64,000 nucleotides of DNA. Origin: Symsagittifera roscoffensis. Lineage: Eukaryota; Xenacoelomorpha; Acoela; Convolutidae. The translations under genes were made by a program, and so were the position numbers. The notes beneath the pieces are model-generated. The model saw only the letters and a program-made list of their open reading frames with translations, made no database searches and was not told the DNA's origin. Location: assembly GCF_963678635.1 (NCBI RefSeq), contig NC_087062.1, forward strand, positions 7,180,193-7,244,192. Direction: 5' to 3'. Below are positions 29,961 to 41,000 of the stretch, in pieces (the first letter of the stretch is position 1; every line of letters starts with the position of its first letter).

Positions 29961-32900
29961 CCTGTAATTGGGCGCTGTCAGAGTACACTCAAAGATCATA
30001 GATCTTTTTTCAATATATGCGGGTTTTATGAGTTGTTAAAAATTCGGAGTACCGGAGGTGCGTTACACGCTATTAATAGTTTGTTTTTGTAGCAAATAAT
30101 TTCGACTGTAGTTAATTTAAGTGTTTTAGCATTTTAAAAACCTGGCCGATTTTTTACATTGGTTAAAATTTAACTAAATCGATTTGTTTAAATTTTGTTG
30201 TTCTTTTTCAATTTTTTCGGCGTAACAGGTTTCGGAAATTTTTTTTATATAGACTTAGTGGCCCTTTATTGTAACGTTTGATGACCGAAAAAAGTTCGTG
30301 TTCGTATGTGTTCTGAAAGGAAGTGAGAGTGTTTTAATGATTAAGGTTTTTTGTTCAGCATGAATGGTTTCTGTTGAGGTATTTTCTGTTTTGTTACCGC
30401 TTGGTAAGTGTTGCTCCCATGCTAATTTTGCATTCTATTTTGTGGTTTTTTTTTCAAATCTATTTTCATTTAATTGGATAAATGTAGTTCGATGTATTAT
30501 GATAAAACATCAATTTTTAAGAGTACTGAACTCTTATATAGGCCTTGCTTATTTTTTTGTTTTTTTTTTCAGGAAAAAGCCTTAAAGTTTGTTCACTCTC
30601 AACTTTGATTTTTCGCGGTTTGACTCGTGATTCTTTTTTAAGCTCAATGCATATCCACTGTGAAAAGGAGGGCAAACTCCGCTATCGAACAGCAAAAGTG
30701 TAAAGGTCAAGAAAAACGTGATCGACTTCGAATTTCGAAAATGGAAATTAATTATCAGATTTCTCAGCGAAATAGAAGTTTCATCTATTGATCCAGTTTT
30801 CTCAAATAAGGTTAATTTTAACAAAAAACTAATCAAATTCTTCCCCAAATTTAAAGAGCTTTACGGCCGTCTAGATTTTTCTTCGAAATTCAGTCGTTTT
30901 TTTTTTTCAGTGTTTTTTTATTCATTTTTCTTTTACAACTGTCAGTTGGCTATGCTACGCTTTCAACATCGATATTACGATATTATGATTTTTCGGCTTT
31001 TGATTAAGCTATCAGTTTAGTTTCTGAATTGTGTATACAGGGTTCAAAATTTGTAATTATAAACCCTGTAATTGGGCGCTGTCAGAGTACACTCAAAGAT
31101 CATAGATCTTTTTTCAATATATGCGGGTTTTATGAGTTGTTAAAAATTCGGAGTACCGGAGGTGCGTTACACGCTATTAATAGTTTGTTTTTGTAGCAAA
31201 TAATTTCGACTGTAGTTAATTTAAGTGTTTTAGCATTTTAAAAACCTGGCCGATTTTTTACATTGGTTAAAATTTAACTAAATCGATTTGTTTAAATTTT
31301 GTTGTTCTTTTTCAATTTTTTCGGCGTAACAGGTTTCGGAAATTTTTTTTATATAGACTTAGTGGCCCTTTATTGTAACGTTTGATGACCGAAAAAAGTT
31401 CGTGTTCGTATGTGTTCTGAAAGGAAGTGAGAGTGTTTTAATGATTAAGGTTTTTTGTTCAGCATGAATGGTTTCTGTTGAGGTATTTTCTGTTTTGTTA
31501 CCGCTTGGTAAGTGTTGCTCCCATGCTAATTTTGCATTCTATTTTGTGGTTTTTTTTTCAAATCTATTTTCATTTAATTGGATAAATGTAGTTCGATGTA
31601 TTATGATAAAACATCAATTTTTAAGAGTACTGAACTCTTATATAGGCCTTGCTTATTTTTTTGTTTTTTTTTTCAGGAAAAAGCCTTAAAGTTTGTTCAC
31701 TCTCAACTTTGATTTTTCGCGGTTTGACTCGTGATTCTTTTTTAAGCTCAATGCATATCCACTGTGAAAAGGAGGGCAAACTCCGCTATCGAACAGCAAA
31801 AGTGTAAAGGTCAAGAAAAACGTGATCGACTTCGAATTTCGAAAATGGAAATTAATTATCAGATTTCTCAGCGAAATAGAAGTTTCATCTATTGATCCAG
31901 TTTTCTCAAATAAGGTTAATTTTAACAAAAAACTAATCAAATTGTTCCCCAAATTTAAAGAGCTTTACGGCCGTCTAGATTTTTCTTCGAAATTCAGTCG
32001 TTTTTTTTTTCAGTGTTTTTTTATTCATTTTTCTTTTACAACTGTCAGTTGGCTATGCTACGCTTTCAACATCGATATTACGATATTATGATTTTTCGGC
32101 TTTTGATTAAGCTATCAGTTTAGTTTCTGAATTGTGTATACAGGGTTCAAAATTTGTAATTATAAACCCTGTAATTGGGCGCTGTCAGAGTACACTCAAA
32201 GATCATAGATCTTTTTTCAATATATGCGGGTTTTATGAGTTGTTAAAAATTCGGAGTACCGGAGGTGCGTTACACGCTATTAATAGTTTGTTTTTGTAGC
32301 AAATAATTTCGACTGTAGTTAATTTAAGTGTTTTAGCATTTTAAAAACCTGGCCGATTTTTTACATTGGTTAAAATTTAACTAAATCGATTTGTTTAAAT
32401 TTTGTTGTTCTTTTTCAATTTTTTCGGCGTAACAGGTTTCGGAAATTTTTTTTATATAGACTTAGTGGCCCTTTATTGTAACGTTTGATGACCGAAAAAA
32501 GTTCGTGTTCGTATGTGTTCTGAAAGGAAGTGAGAGTGTTTTAATGATTAAGGTTTTTTGTTCAGCATGAATGGTTTCTGTTGAGGTATTTTCTGTTTTG
32601 TTACCGCTTGGTAAGTGTTGCTCCCATGCTAATTTTGCATTCTATTTTGTGGTTTTTTTTTCAAATCTATTTTCATTTAATTGGATAAATGTAGTTCGAT
32701 GTATTATGATAAAACATCAATTTTTAAGAGTACTGAACTCTTATATAGGCCTTGCTTATTTTTTTGTTTTTTTTTTCAGGAAAAAGCCTTAAAGTTTGTT
32801 CACTCTCAACTTTGATTTTTCGCGGTTTGACTCGTGATTCTTTTTTAAGCTCAATGCATATCCACTGTGAAAAGGAGGGCAAACTCCGCTATCGAACAGC

Positions 32901-35900
32901 AAAAGTGTAAAGGTCAAGAAAAACGTGATCGACTTCGAATTTCGAAAATGGAAATTAATTATCAGATTTCTCAGCGAAATAGAAGTTTCATCTATTGATC
33001 CAGTTTTCTCAAATAAGGTTAATTTTAACAAAAAACTAATCAAATTGTTCCCCAAATTTAAAGAGCTTTACGGCCGTCTAGATTTTTCTTCGAAATTCAG
33101 TCGTTTTTTTTTTTCAGTGTTTTTTTATTCATTTTTCTTTTACAACTGTCAGTTGGCTATGCTACGCTTTCAACATCGATATTACGATATTATGATTTTT
33201 CGGCTTTTGATTAAGCTATCAGTTTAGTTTCTGAATTGTGTATACAGGGTTCAAAATTTGTAATTATAAACCCTGTAATTGGGCGCTGTCAGAGTACACT
33301 CAAAGATCATAGATCTTTTTTCAATATATGCGGGTTTTATGAGTTGTTAAAAATTCGGAGTACCGGAGGTGCGTTACACGCTATTAATAGTTTGTTTTTG
33401 TAGCAAATAATTTCGACTGTAGTTAATTTAAGTGTTTTAGCATTTTAAAAACCTGGCCGATTTTTTACATTGGTTAAAATTTAACTAAATCGATTTGTTT
33501 AAATTTTGTTGTTCTTTTTCAATTTTTTCGGCGTAACAGGTTTCGGAAATTTTTTTTATATAGACTTAGTGGCCCTTTATTGTAACGTTTGATGACCGAA
33601 AAAAGTTCGTGTTCGTATGTGTTCTGAAAGGAAGTGAGAGTGTTTTAATGATTAAGGTTTTTTGTTCAGCATGAATGGTTTCTGTTGAGGTATTTTCTGT
33701 TTTGTTACCGCTTGGTAAGTGTTGCTCCCATGCTAATTTTGCATTCTATTTTGTGGTTTTTTTTTCAAATCTATTTTCATTTAATTGGATAAATGTAGTT
33801 CGATGTATTATGATAAAACATCAATTTTTAAGAGTACTGAACTCTTATATAGGCCTTGCTTATTTTTTTGTTTTTTTTTTTCAGGAAAAAGCCTTAAAGT
33901 TTGTTCACTCTCAACTTTGATTTTTCGCGGTTTGACTCGTGATTCTTTTTTAAGCTCAATGCATATCCACTGTGAAAAGGAGGGCAAACTCCGCTATCGA
34001 ACAGCAAAAGTGTAAAGGTCAAGAAAAACGTGATCGACTTCGAATTTCGAAAATGGAAATTAATTATCAGATTTCTCAGCGAAATAGAAGTTTCATCTAT
34101 TGATCCAGTTTTCTCAAATAAGGTTAATTTTAACAAAAAACTAATCAAATTGTTCCCCAAATTTAAAGAGCTTTACGGCCGTCTATATTTTTCTTCGAAA
34201 TTCAGTCGTTTTTTTTTTCAGTGTTTTTTTATTCATTTTTCTTTTACAACTGTCAGTTGGCTATGCTACGCTTTCAACATCGATATTACGATATTATGAT
34301 TTTTCGGCTTTTGATTAAGCTATCAGTTTAGTTTCTGAATTGTGTATACAGGGTTCAAAATTTGTAATTATGAACCCTGTAATTGGGCGCTGTCAGAGTA
34401 CACTCAAAGATCATAGATCTTTTTTCCAATATATGCGGGTTTTATGAGTTGTTAAAAATTCGGAGTACCGGAGGTGCGTTACACGCTATTAATAGTTTGT
34501 TTTTGTAGCAAATAATTTCGACTGTAGTTAATTTAAGTGTTTTAGCATTTTAAAAACCTGGCCGATTTTTTACATTGGTTAAAATTTAACTAAATCGATT
34601 TGTTTAAATTTTGTTGTTCTTTTTCAATTTTTTCGGCCTAACAGGTTTCGGAAATTTTTTTTATATCGACTTAGTGGCCCTTTATTGTAACGTTTGATGA
34701 CCGAAAAAAGTTCGTGTGCGTATGTGTTCTGAAAGGAAGTGAGAGTGTTTTAATGATTAAGGTTTTTTGTTCAGCATGAATGGTTTCTGTTGAGGTATTT
34801 TCTGTTTTGTTACCGCTTGGTAAGTGTTGCTCCCATGCTAATTTTGCATTCTATTTTGTGGTTTTTTTTTTCAAATCTATTTTCATTTATTTGGATAAAT
34901 GTAGTTCGATGTATTATGATAAAACATCAATTTTTAAGAGTACTGAAGGGAGTACTGAACTCTTATATAGGCCTTGCTTATTTTTTTGTTTTTTTTTTTC
35001 AGGAAAAAGCCTTAAAGTTTGTTCACTCTCAACTTTGATTTTTCGCGGTTTGACTCGTGATTCTTTTTTAAGCTCAATGCATATCCACTGTGAAAAGGAG
35101 GGCAAACTCCGCTATCGAACAGCAAAAGTGTAAAGGTCAAGAAAAACGTGATCGACTTCGAATTTCGAAAATGGAAATTAATTATCAGATTTCTCAGCGA
35201 AATAGAAGTTTCATCTATTGATCCAGTTTTCTCAAATAAGGTTAATTTTAACAAAAAACTAATCAAATTGTTCCCCAAATTTAAAGAGCTTTACGGCCGT
35301 CTATATTTTTCTTCGAAATTCAGTCGTTTTTTTTTTCAGTGTTTTTTTATTCATTTTTCTTTTACAACTGTCAGTTGGCTATGCTACGCTTTCAACATCG
35401 ATATTATGATTTTTCGGCTTTTGATTAAGCTATCAGTTTAGTTTCTGAATTGTGTATACAGGGTTCAAAATTTGTAATTATAAACCCTGTAATTGGGCGC
35501 TGTCAGAGTACACTCAAAGATCATAGATCTTTTTTCAATATATGCGGGTTTTATGAGTTGTTAAAAATTCGGAGTACCGGAGGTGCGTTACACGCTATTA
35601 ATAGTTTGTTTTTGTAGCAAATAATTTCGACTGTAGTTAATTTAAGTGTTTTAGCATTTTAAAAACCTGGCCGATTTTTTACATTGGTTAAAATTTAACT
35701 AAATCGATTTGTTTAAATTTTGTTGTTCTTTTTCAATTTTTTCGGCCTAACAGGTTTCGGAAATTTTTTTTATATCGACTTAGTGGCCCTTTATTGTAAC
35801 GTTTGATGACCGAAAAAAGTTCGTGTGCGTATGTGTTCTGAGGGGAAGTGAGAGTGTTTTAATGATTAAGATTTTTTGTTCAGCATGAATGGTTTCTGTT

Positions 35901-36510
35901 GAGGTATTTTCTGTTTTGTTACCGCTTGGTAAGTGTTGCTCCCATGCTAATTTTGCATTCTATTTTGTGGTTTTTTTTTCAAATCTATTTTCATTTATTT
36001 GGATAAATGTAGTTCTATCTATTATGATAAAACATCAATTTTTAAGAGTACTGAAGGGAGTACTGAACTCTTATATAGGCCTTGCTTATTTTTTTGTTGT
36101 TTTTTTTTTTCAGGAAAAAGCCTTAAAGTTTGTTCACTCTCAACTTTGATTTTTCGCGGTTTGACTCGTGATTCTTTTTTAAGCTCAATGCATATCCACT
36201 GTGAAAAGGAGGGCAAACTCCGCTATCGAACAGCAAAAGTGTAAAGGTCAAGAAAAACGTGATCGACTTCGAATTTGGAAAATGGAAATTAATTATCAGA
36301 TTTCTCAGCGAAATAGAAGTTTCATCTATTGATCCAGTTTTCTCAAATAGGGTTAATTTTAACAAAAAAATTTTTTTTCAGTGTTTTTTTCATTCATTTT
36401 TCTTTTACAACTGTCAGTTGGCTATGCTACGCTTTCAACATCGATATTACGATATTATGATTTTTCGGCTTTTGATTAAGCTATCAGTTTAGTTTCTGAA
36501 TTGTGTATAC
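29941..36510 (+). repeat. Six-copy tandem array of a ~1,104-bp unit
   Basis: Units start at CAAAATTTGTAATTAT: 29,941, 31,045, 32,148, 33,252, 34,356 and 35,466, with the last ending at 36,510. Lengths are 1,104, 1,103, 1,104, 1,104, 1,110 and 1,045. Copies are nearly identical. Units 5-6 share private variants (CGGCCTAAC, GTGTGCGTATG, and an ~11-base duplication GGGAGTACTGAA), while 1-4 share the alternative. Unit 6 lacks ~60 bases near 36,368. Each unit ends with a segment (AAAGCCTTAAAGTTTGTTCAC to CAACTGTCAGTTGGCTATG) that also occurs singly at ~46,400-46,850 and, inverted and diverged, near 55,500-55,990 and 61,920-62,110. So the array grew from a dispersed repeat. Confidence 0.93.
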
Positions 36511-36884
36511 CACTTTGATTTCAGTACATATATCAATTTTGTGGATTGGGCAATACATGTATGTTTTTCCCCTAAGATTTTGCCGAACAATTTTGGTTGA
36601 TTTTCAACTAATTAGCTATAGGCTTTAATTCTGTCGACTTATTTAGCTAATATTTTGTTTCCTATGAATTTCCGATATTATTTAGAGATCGTTAAGACTT
36701 AAGCCTCAATTTTAATTGTTTGAATGCTCAAATTCAAACCCACTTGGAACTTCAAATTTAATATATTTCAACTAAAAAACTTGATTTTCTATTTGTTCAT
36801 TTTTCTAGTGGTTTCATCAACGATAACAAAGTTCGAAGTCTTCCTTGATAGTTCGTGAGTTTCTTGCTGTTTTAATCTTCTTGT

Positions 36885-36920
36885 ATCACAAGTGATGCGA
36901 AGCTTAGCTTCGCCTGTGTA
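36885..36920 (+). repeat. Dispersed tail motif (CAAGTGnnGCGAAGC...GCTTCGCCTGTGT)
   Basis: CACAAGTGATGCGAAGCTTAGCTTCGCCTGTGTA has an internal palindrome, GCGAAGCTTAGCTTCGC. The same motif closes other repeats at 37,183-37,220, 40,004-40,039, 43,178-43,213, 50,149-50,181 and 52,970-53,004, each time preceded by T-rich DNA. Confidence 0.7.
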
Positions 36921-37023
36921 GAATTTTCTAAAAGGGAATAAGTAGGTACGCATTATTAAAAGTGTTCACTTAATTGGAAATTTCAGTGTAGCATTGGAAA
37001 TTACATAGCATCTGTTCCCTGCT

Positions 37024-37220
37024 TTATTTGTGACTGAGTGGTTAATGGTAAAAAATTAAGCTTCCCTGGCTTTAGTGGTTCGCAGGTTCGAATCTCAGAG
37101 GCAGACGATTTTTTTTTGCTAATTCGAGGATTTTTTCTTATTAATATTGTTGTACTTTATAGAGCTGCTTTTTGTCGTGCGCTCGCAAGTGTTTGCAAAG
37201 CGAAGCTTCGCCTCTGTGTA
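37024..37220 (+). repeat. tRNA-derived SINE-like copy
   Basis: An A-box-like TGACTGAGTGG (37,031-37,041) and B-box-like GGTTCGAATC (37,085-37,094) are followed by a body with TTTTTGCTAATTCGA and ATAGAGCTGCTTTTTGTCGTG and the tail GCGAAGCTTCGCCTCTGTG. The copy at 39,864-40,040 has the same order. A folded tRNA is not evident, so this is a retroposon head rather than a tRNA gene. Confidence 0.7.
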
Positions 37221-38079
37221 ATTGTTAGTTTCATACTAGTTATAACTGAGTTTCAATCAATTGAAATTGGTTATCGATCATTCTTTTAGCGCCTTCGTGG
37301 TAATGAAATTTTCAGATCGAAAAATAGTTTTCTGCAAAAAATTTGGAAAAGTTTTGAAAGTTATTTGACTTTTTAATTTTATTTGATAAGGAAAACTGTT
37401 GTTAAATATACCTAATTTACTTTTTGATCGAAGGTTCTCGATATCGAGGCTTTCATTTAGATTCTATCATCACACCGAAATGAAAAAACGATGCAATTTG
37501 AATAAAAAATTTTGCTAGTATTTTTTGTTAATTTTTTTAACAATGTGGTCGGAACATTTTGCTCTACTTGCACAGCAACCGGTTATCCTTGTTTTTGTTT
37601 GCTGATAGATCGAAATTTGCAACGAAACAACATTACAGAAGTTGGAATTGATATCATGAATCATCATAGGACTTTTCCCTAACTACTGTCTTCATTTTAG
37701 AAGAACGAGATTGAATTGTACTACTTGCTAGCCTTATAGAGCATAGCCTTGTTATTTTGCGGTCAATAGATTTCAGACCACAATAGTTATTCGTAACATG
37801 TTCGTGCTTCATGGATTATGATATGGTTGAACAAGAAGTTAATAAACAGACCTCTAACTTTATGAGGCAATGATGATGCTCTGATTATCTCTCGCTGTTT
37901 CAAAGACTAGTCAATTTGAAAATCGGCCAGGCAGTTTAGATGTATACTAGGGAATGTACATTTTCGTTGGTGGTCTAGCTAATATTAAATTAAATGTCAC
38001 TTTGTTAGGGCCGAGTTATTGAATCAGTAATAAGAAATATTTTTTGTGGATTTTGTGAAACAGATTGTTCGATGCGACT

Positions 38080-41000
38080 ATGGAAACCAATCTACTCAAT
38101 GGTAAGTTGAGGCCATTAATATTCTGGACAGTTTTTTTTTAAAATGTCGATAATAAGCAGCGAAGTTTTAAGTTAAGCTTTGAAAAAGCGTTAAAGATTT
38201 TGAGACCAGTTGATTATAATAACTTCAATACATATGACACTATTTTAACGCAAATATTCTATAGTGTTTTGGTTCATTTGTTGTTTTGGATGTATTACTT
38301 TCATAAATTGATGTTTAAATATATTTAATTTTGGATCCTTCCTTCCACAGCTAAATTTAGTTTCTTGTTTGATTCAGAAATTTCAAGTGGTTCGAATAAA
38401 CCGTTTACTTGAATAAACAACCAAGGATAGCCGGTTGCTGTGCAAGAAGCGCACAATTTTCCCAACTGAAGATGAAAAAGATTCTGAAATGATTAGCAAA
38501 ATAAAGAAGAGCTTCAGCAGTTTATTTAAATTTCCTGTTTTTTCTTTTTCCAAATCTGTAACTATAGGGGAATTTAAATTTCCTGTTTTTTCTTTTTCCA
38601 AATCTGTAACTATAGGGGAGTTCAGCCTCTCGTCAAATTTCGTCTGAATCAGTCTGCAAAACAGAAAAAATCCGGCCATTTTTTCTCAACTCTGAAACCA
38701 TAGAGAAATTTTTGAATTTTTTAATGAATCCGAATTACGAATAACAGGGCTTCTATACGATACCACTCTTGACCCTATCAAAATTGACTGAAAAAAGTCA
38801 ATCTGAAACCAAAGTTCTTTTCCGCTCTTCTTGTTCTTGTTGTAAGCTCGTATGCTTCTGATACGGGCTTCTGACACGGGTTCAGTGCTTGATTATTTTC
38901 CGTGTTCCTAATTTGTTTGACGGTGCTTGCTCAGTTGGTTGTCTTTCATTATTCTGGTTCAGTTGAAACAGGTTGATTTATTGGTTTCGGCTCGTCCTGT
39001 GGCCAACAAGCACTGCGACTCTATCGGGGTGCCCTGTGTAGTAAGAGTGCCCCAGTTCTAGTGCTGTGCCCGTCTCTTGTAAAAGCGTCTTCACTAGTTG
39101 CTAGTGGCATGACCTGTTTGTACAAGCGGTTATAAGTTCATTATGTTTTCGGCTCGATGTGCAGGCCCTTACTCCTCTGGCTGGTACCCCAGAGGTGACC
39201 TAGTCATCATATGAACCATGCTGTTAGCTGAGGCTTAAGAATGCAGCAGCTTTGATGGGGTCTTCTCATGAACACTCAATTGTGAGGTCTGTCGCGTTTT
39301 GCTGACAGTTGAACAGACGTTAAGGATCGTGAGGCACAGTTTTGCATAGAGGGCATTCATTTGTCCTTTGAAGATCTATTCTGCTCATGCAGGAGTTAGA
39401 CTGGTACTATAGACGGAACGTAGTTGTGATAGAATGATTATTGTGCCTCGTGATAGTTTGAGTTCATCGTCATTACTTCTGCGCAAATGAAAATGCTACT
39501 TTTGGTGGAACTTTGAACGATGCGCTGCTGTAGCAGTATGTCATATTTGCTTTAGCATTTGATTTATAAAAAGTTAACACAGTTGAAGCATTTTTAATTC
39601 ATCAAATGAACCGAAAAAAGTTATTCGTTTAAACAGCAGTACAATGATAGAAAGCTCGATTTCAGAGTTTTTGTTTCAAACAGGAGTACAATGATAAAAA
39701 GCTCGATTTCGGAATTTTTCCAACTCAATTTGGTTTTATGCTTTCCAATTTATTACTTTCCAAAATTGTGTCTTTTTGTATTTGGTGTCCTTTTTAGGGC
39801 ATTGAATTCGCAATTTGTTAGCATATGTAGCTTCGTTATTTGTGGCTAGTTTTGGGGAATTTAAGCATCCGTGGCTGAGTGGTTAGTGCGTGAGACAAAA
39901 TTGCAAGGTCGCAGATTCGAATCCTGCCGAGTTTTTGCTAATTCGAAGCCTATTTCTACTTTTTCTTATTTCCCTTGATAGAGCTGCTTTTTCGTCGTGT
40001 TCTCGCAGGTGTTTTCGAAGCGCAGCTTCGCCTTTGTGTTGAATTTTGTTGGGAGGAATACAGTGACTTTTTTGTAGTCGCAACAGATGTATCTCAACGG
40101 ACATTTTCGGCTCTTCGAGCGAGTGCTCATAACAAAGTCGAATCAAGGACGACAGTTACCTACGGAACAAAAAACTCATCAAAGTTTTCTCAAGTTTAGT
40201 TTCTCTAAAACATTGAAGCACCCAATTTTGACTTCAAGTTTCTTTTGTGAAAGTTTTTCAGTTCTGTTCTGTATATAAATTTGGCCTTGACTATCTCAAT
40301 GAACCAACAGAAGACACTGTCTTGAAAAATTTCTGGTTTGATTAAACGGCCAAATGTTTGCCATGTTTATTCTCAAGGTTCTACTGTGTAGAAACAGTTG
40401 TATTTGGGACGCTTTGGGGGTATCTAATTCCAACATTATAGATGCTCTTCTTCCTCAAATCTCACATCAAATTTGGGGCTCAAGTTTCATGTTGTATTTT
40501 CTTGAGCCTCAATTTTTATAAAGATATACCTGTTAAAGGATGGCAATATGAAGTCACATTGATCATGTTTTTGAAATACCGACATTTTGTATATTTTGAA
40601 GTTAGCCTTTCAGAATCGTGTCGTTGATGGTAAAAAATCTATTAAATCACCGATGCTGACTTGTGGTCAGTGCTTTCATATGGCATTGAATAGGTTTTTA
40701 ATTGTATCTTCTTGACAAAGGTGGGTGTTCTTTAAGCCTTATTTAGTCTCAGTTTCGTTCGAAAGAAGATAAGCCAAGGATTTGAATGAATATTCAGTTC
40801 TCTAAAACCAACAGCTTATGAACGAAAATAATGCTTGCATCTTTAAGAAGAGTATACGCTTTAAGTTGCTAGTATACTGTGGTGTAGTTTGAAGTCATAG
40901 CGTTTCATGTTCCTTAAGTTCACTGAAAGATTCAGTTTTATCTCCTATATGTTGACTACTTTTGATCAAAAGATTAAACAGATGTAGTTTTTTTCATGCG

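Larger units (their letters stand above)
36511..38079. other. Repeat-containing non-coding DNA upstream of the FAM234-like gene
   Basis: AT-rich DNA with two repeat pieces: a tail motif at 36,885-36,920 and a SINE-like copy at 37,024-37,220. The last part before 38,080 (TTGTGAAACAG|ATTG near 38,060) could be an untranslated exon boundary or 5' UTR. No other coding sequence was recognised. Confidence 0.45.

Noticed and set aside
30364-36492. Repeated 60-117-codon frames in every unit of the 1.1-kb array
   Set aside because: They recur because the DNA is tandemly copied. They are Phe/Ser-rich, occur on both strands at once, change length with small indels, and match no family.
28940-36510. CRISPR-like array
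   Set aside because: Repeats are 160 bp or 1.1 kb without unique spacers, in an intron-bearing animal genome.
39866-39940. Possible tRNA gene (A and B boxes present)
   Set aside because: No full cloverleaf could be drawn and a second copy with the same non-tRNA body exists, so it is a SINE head.
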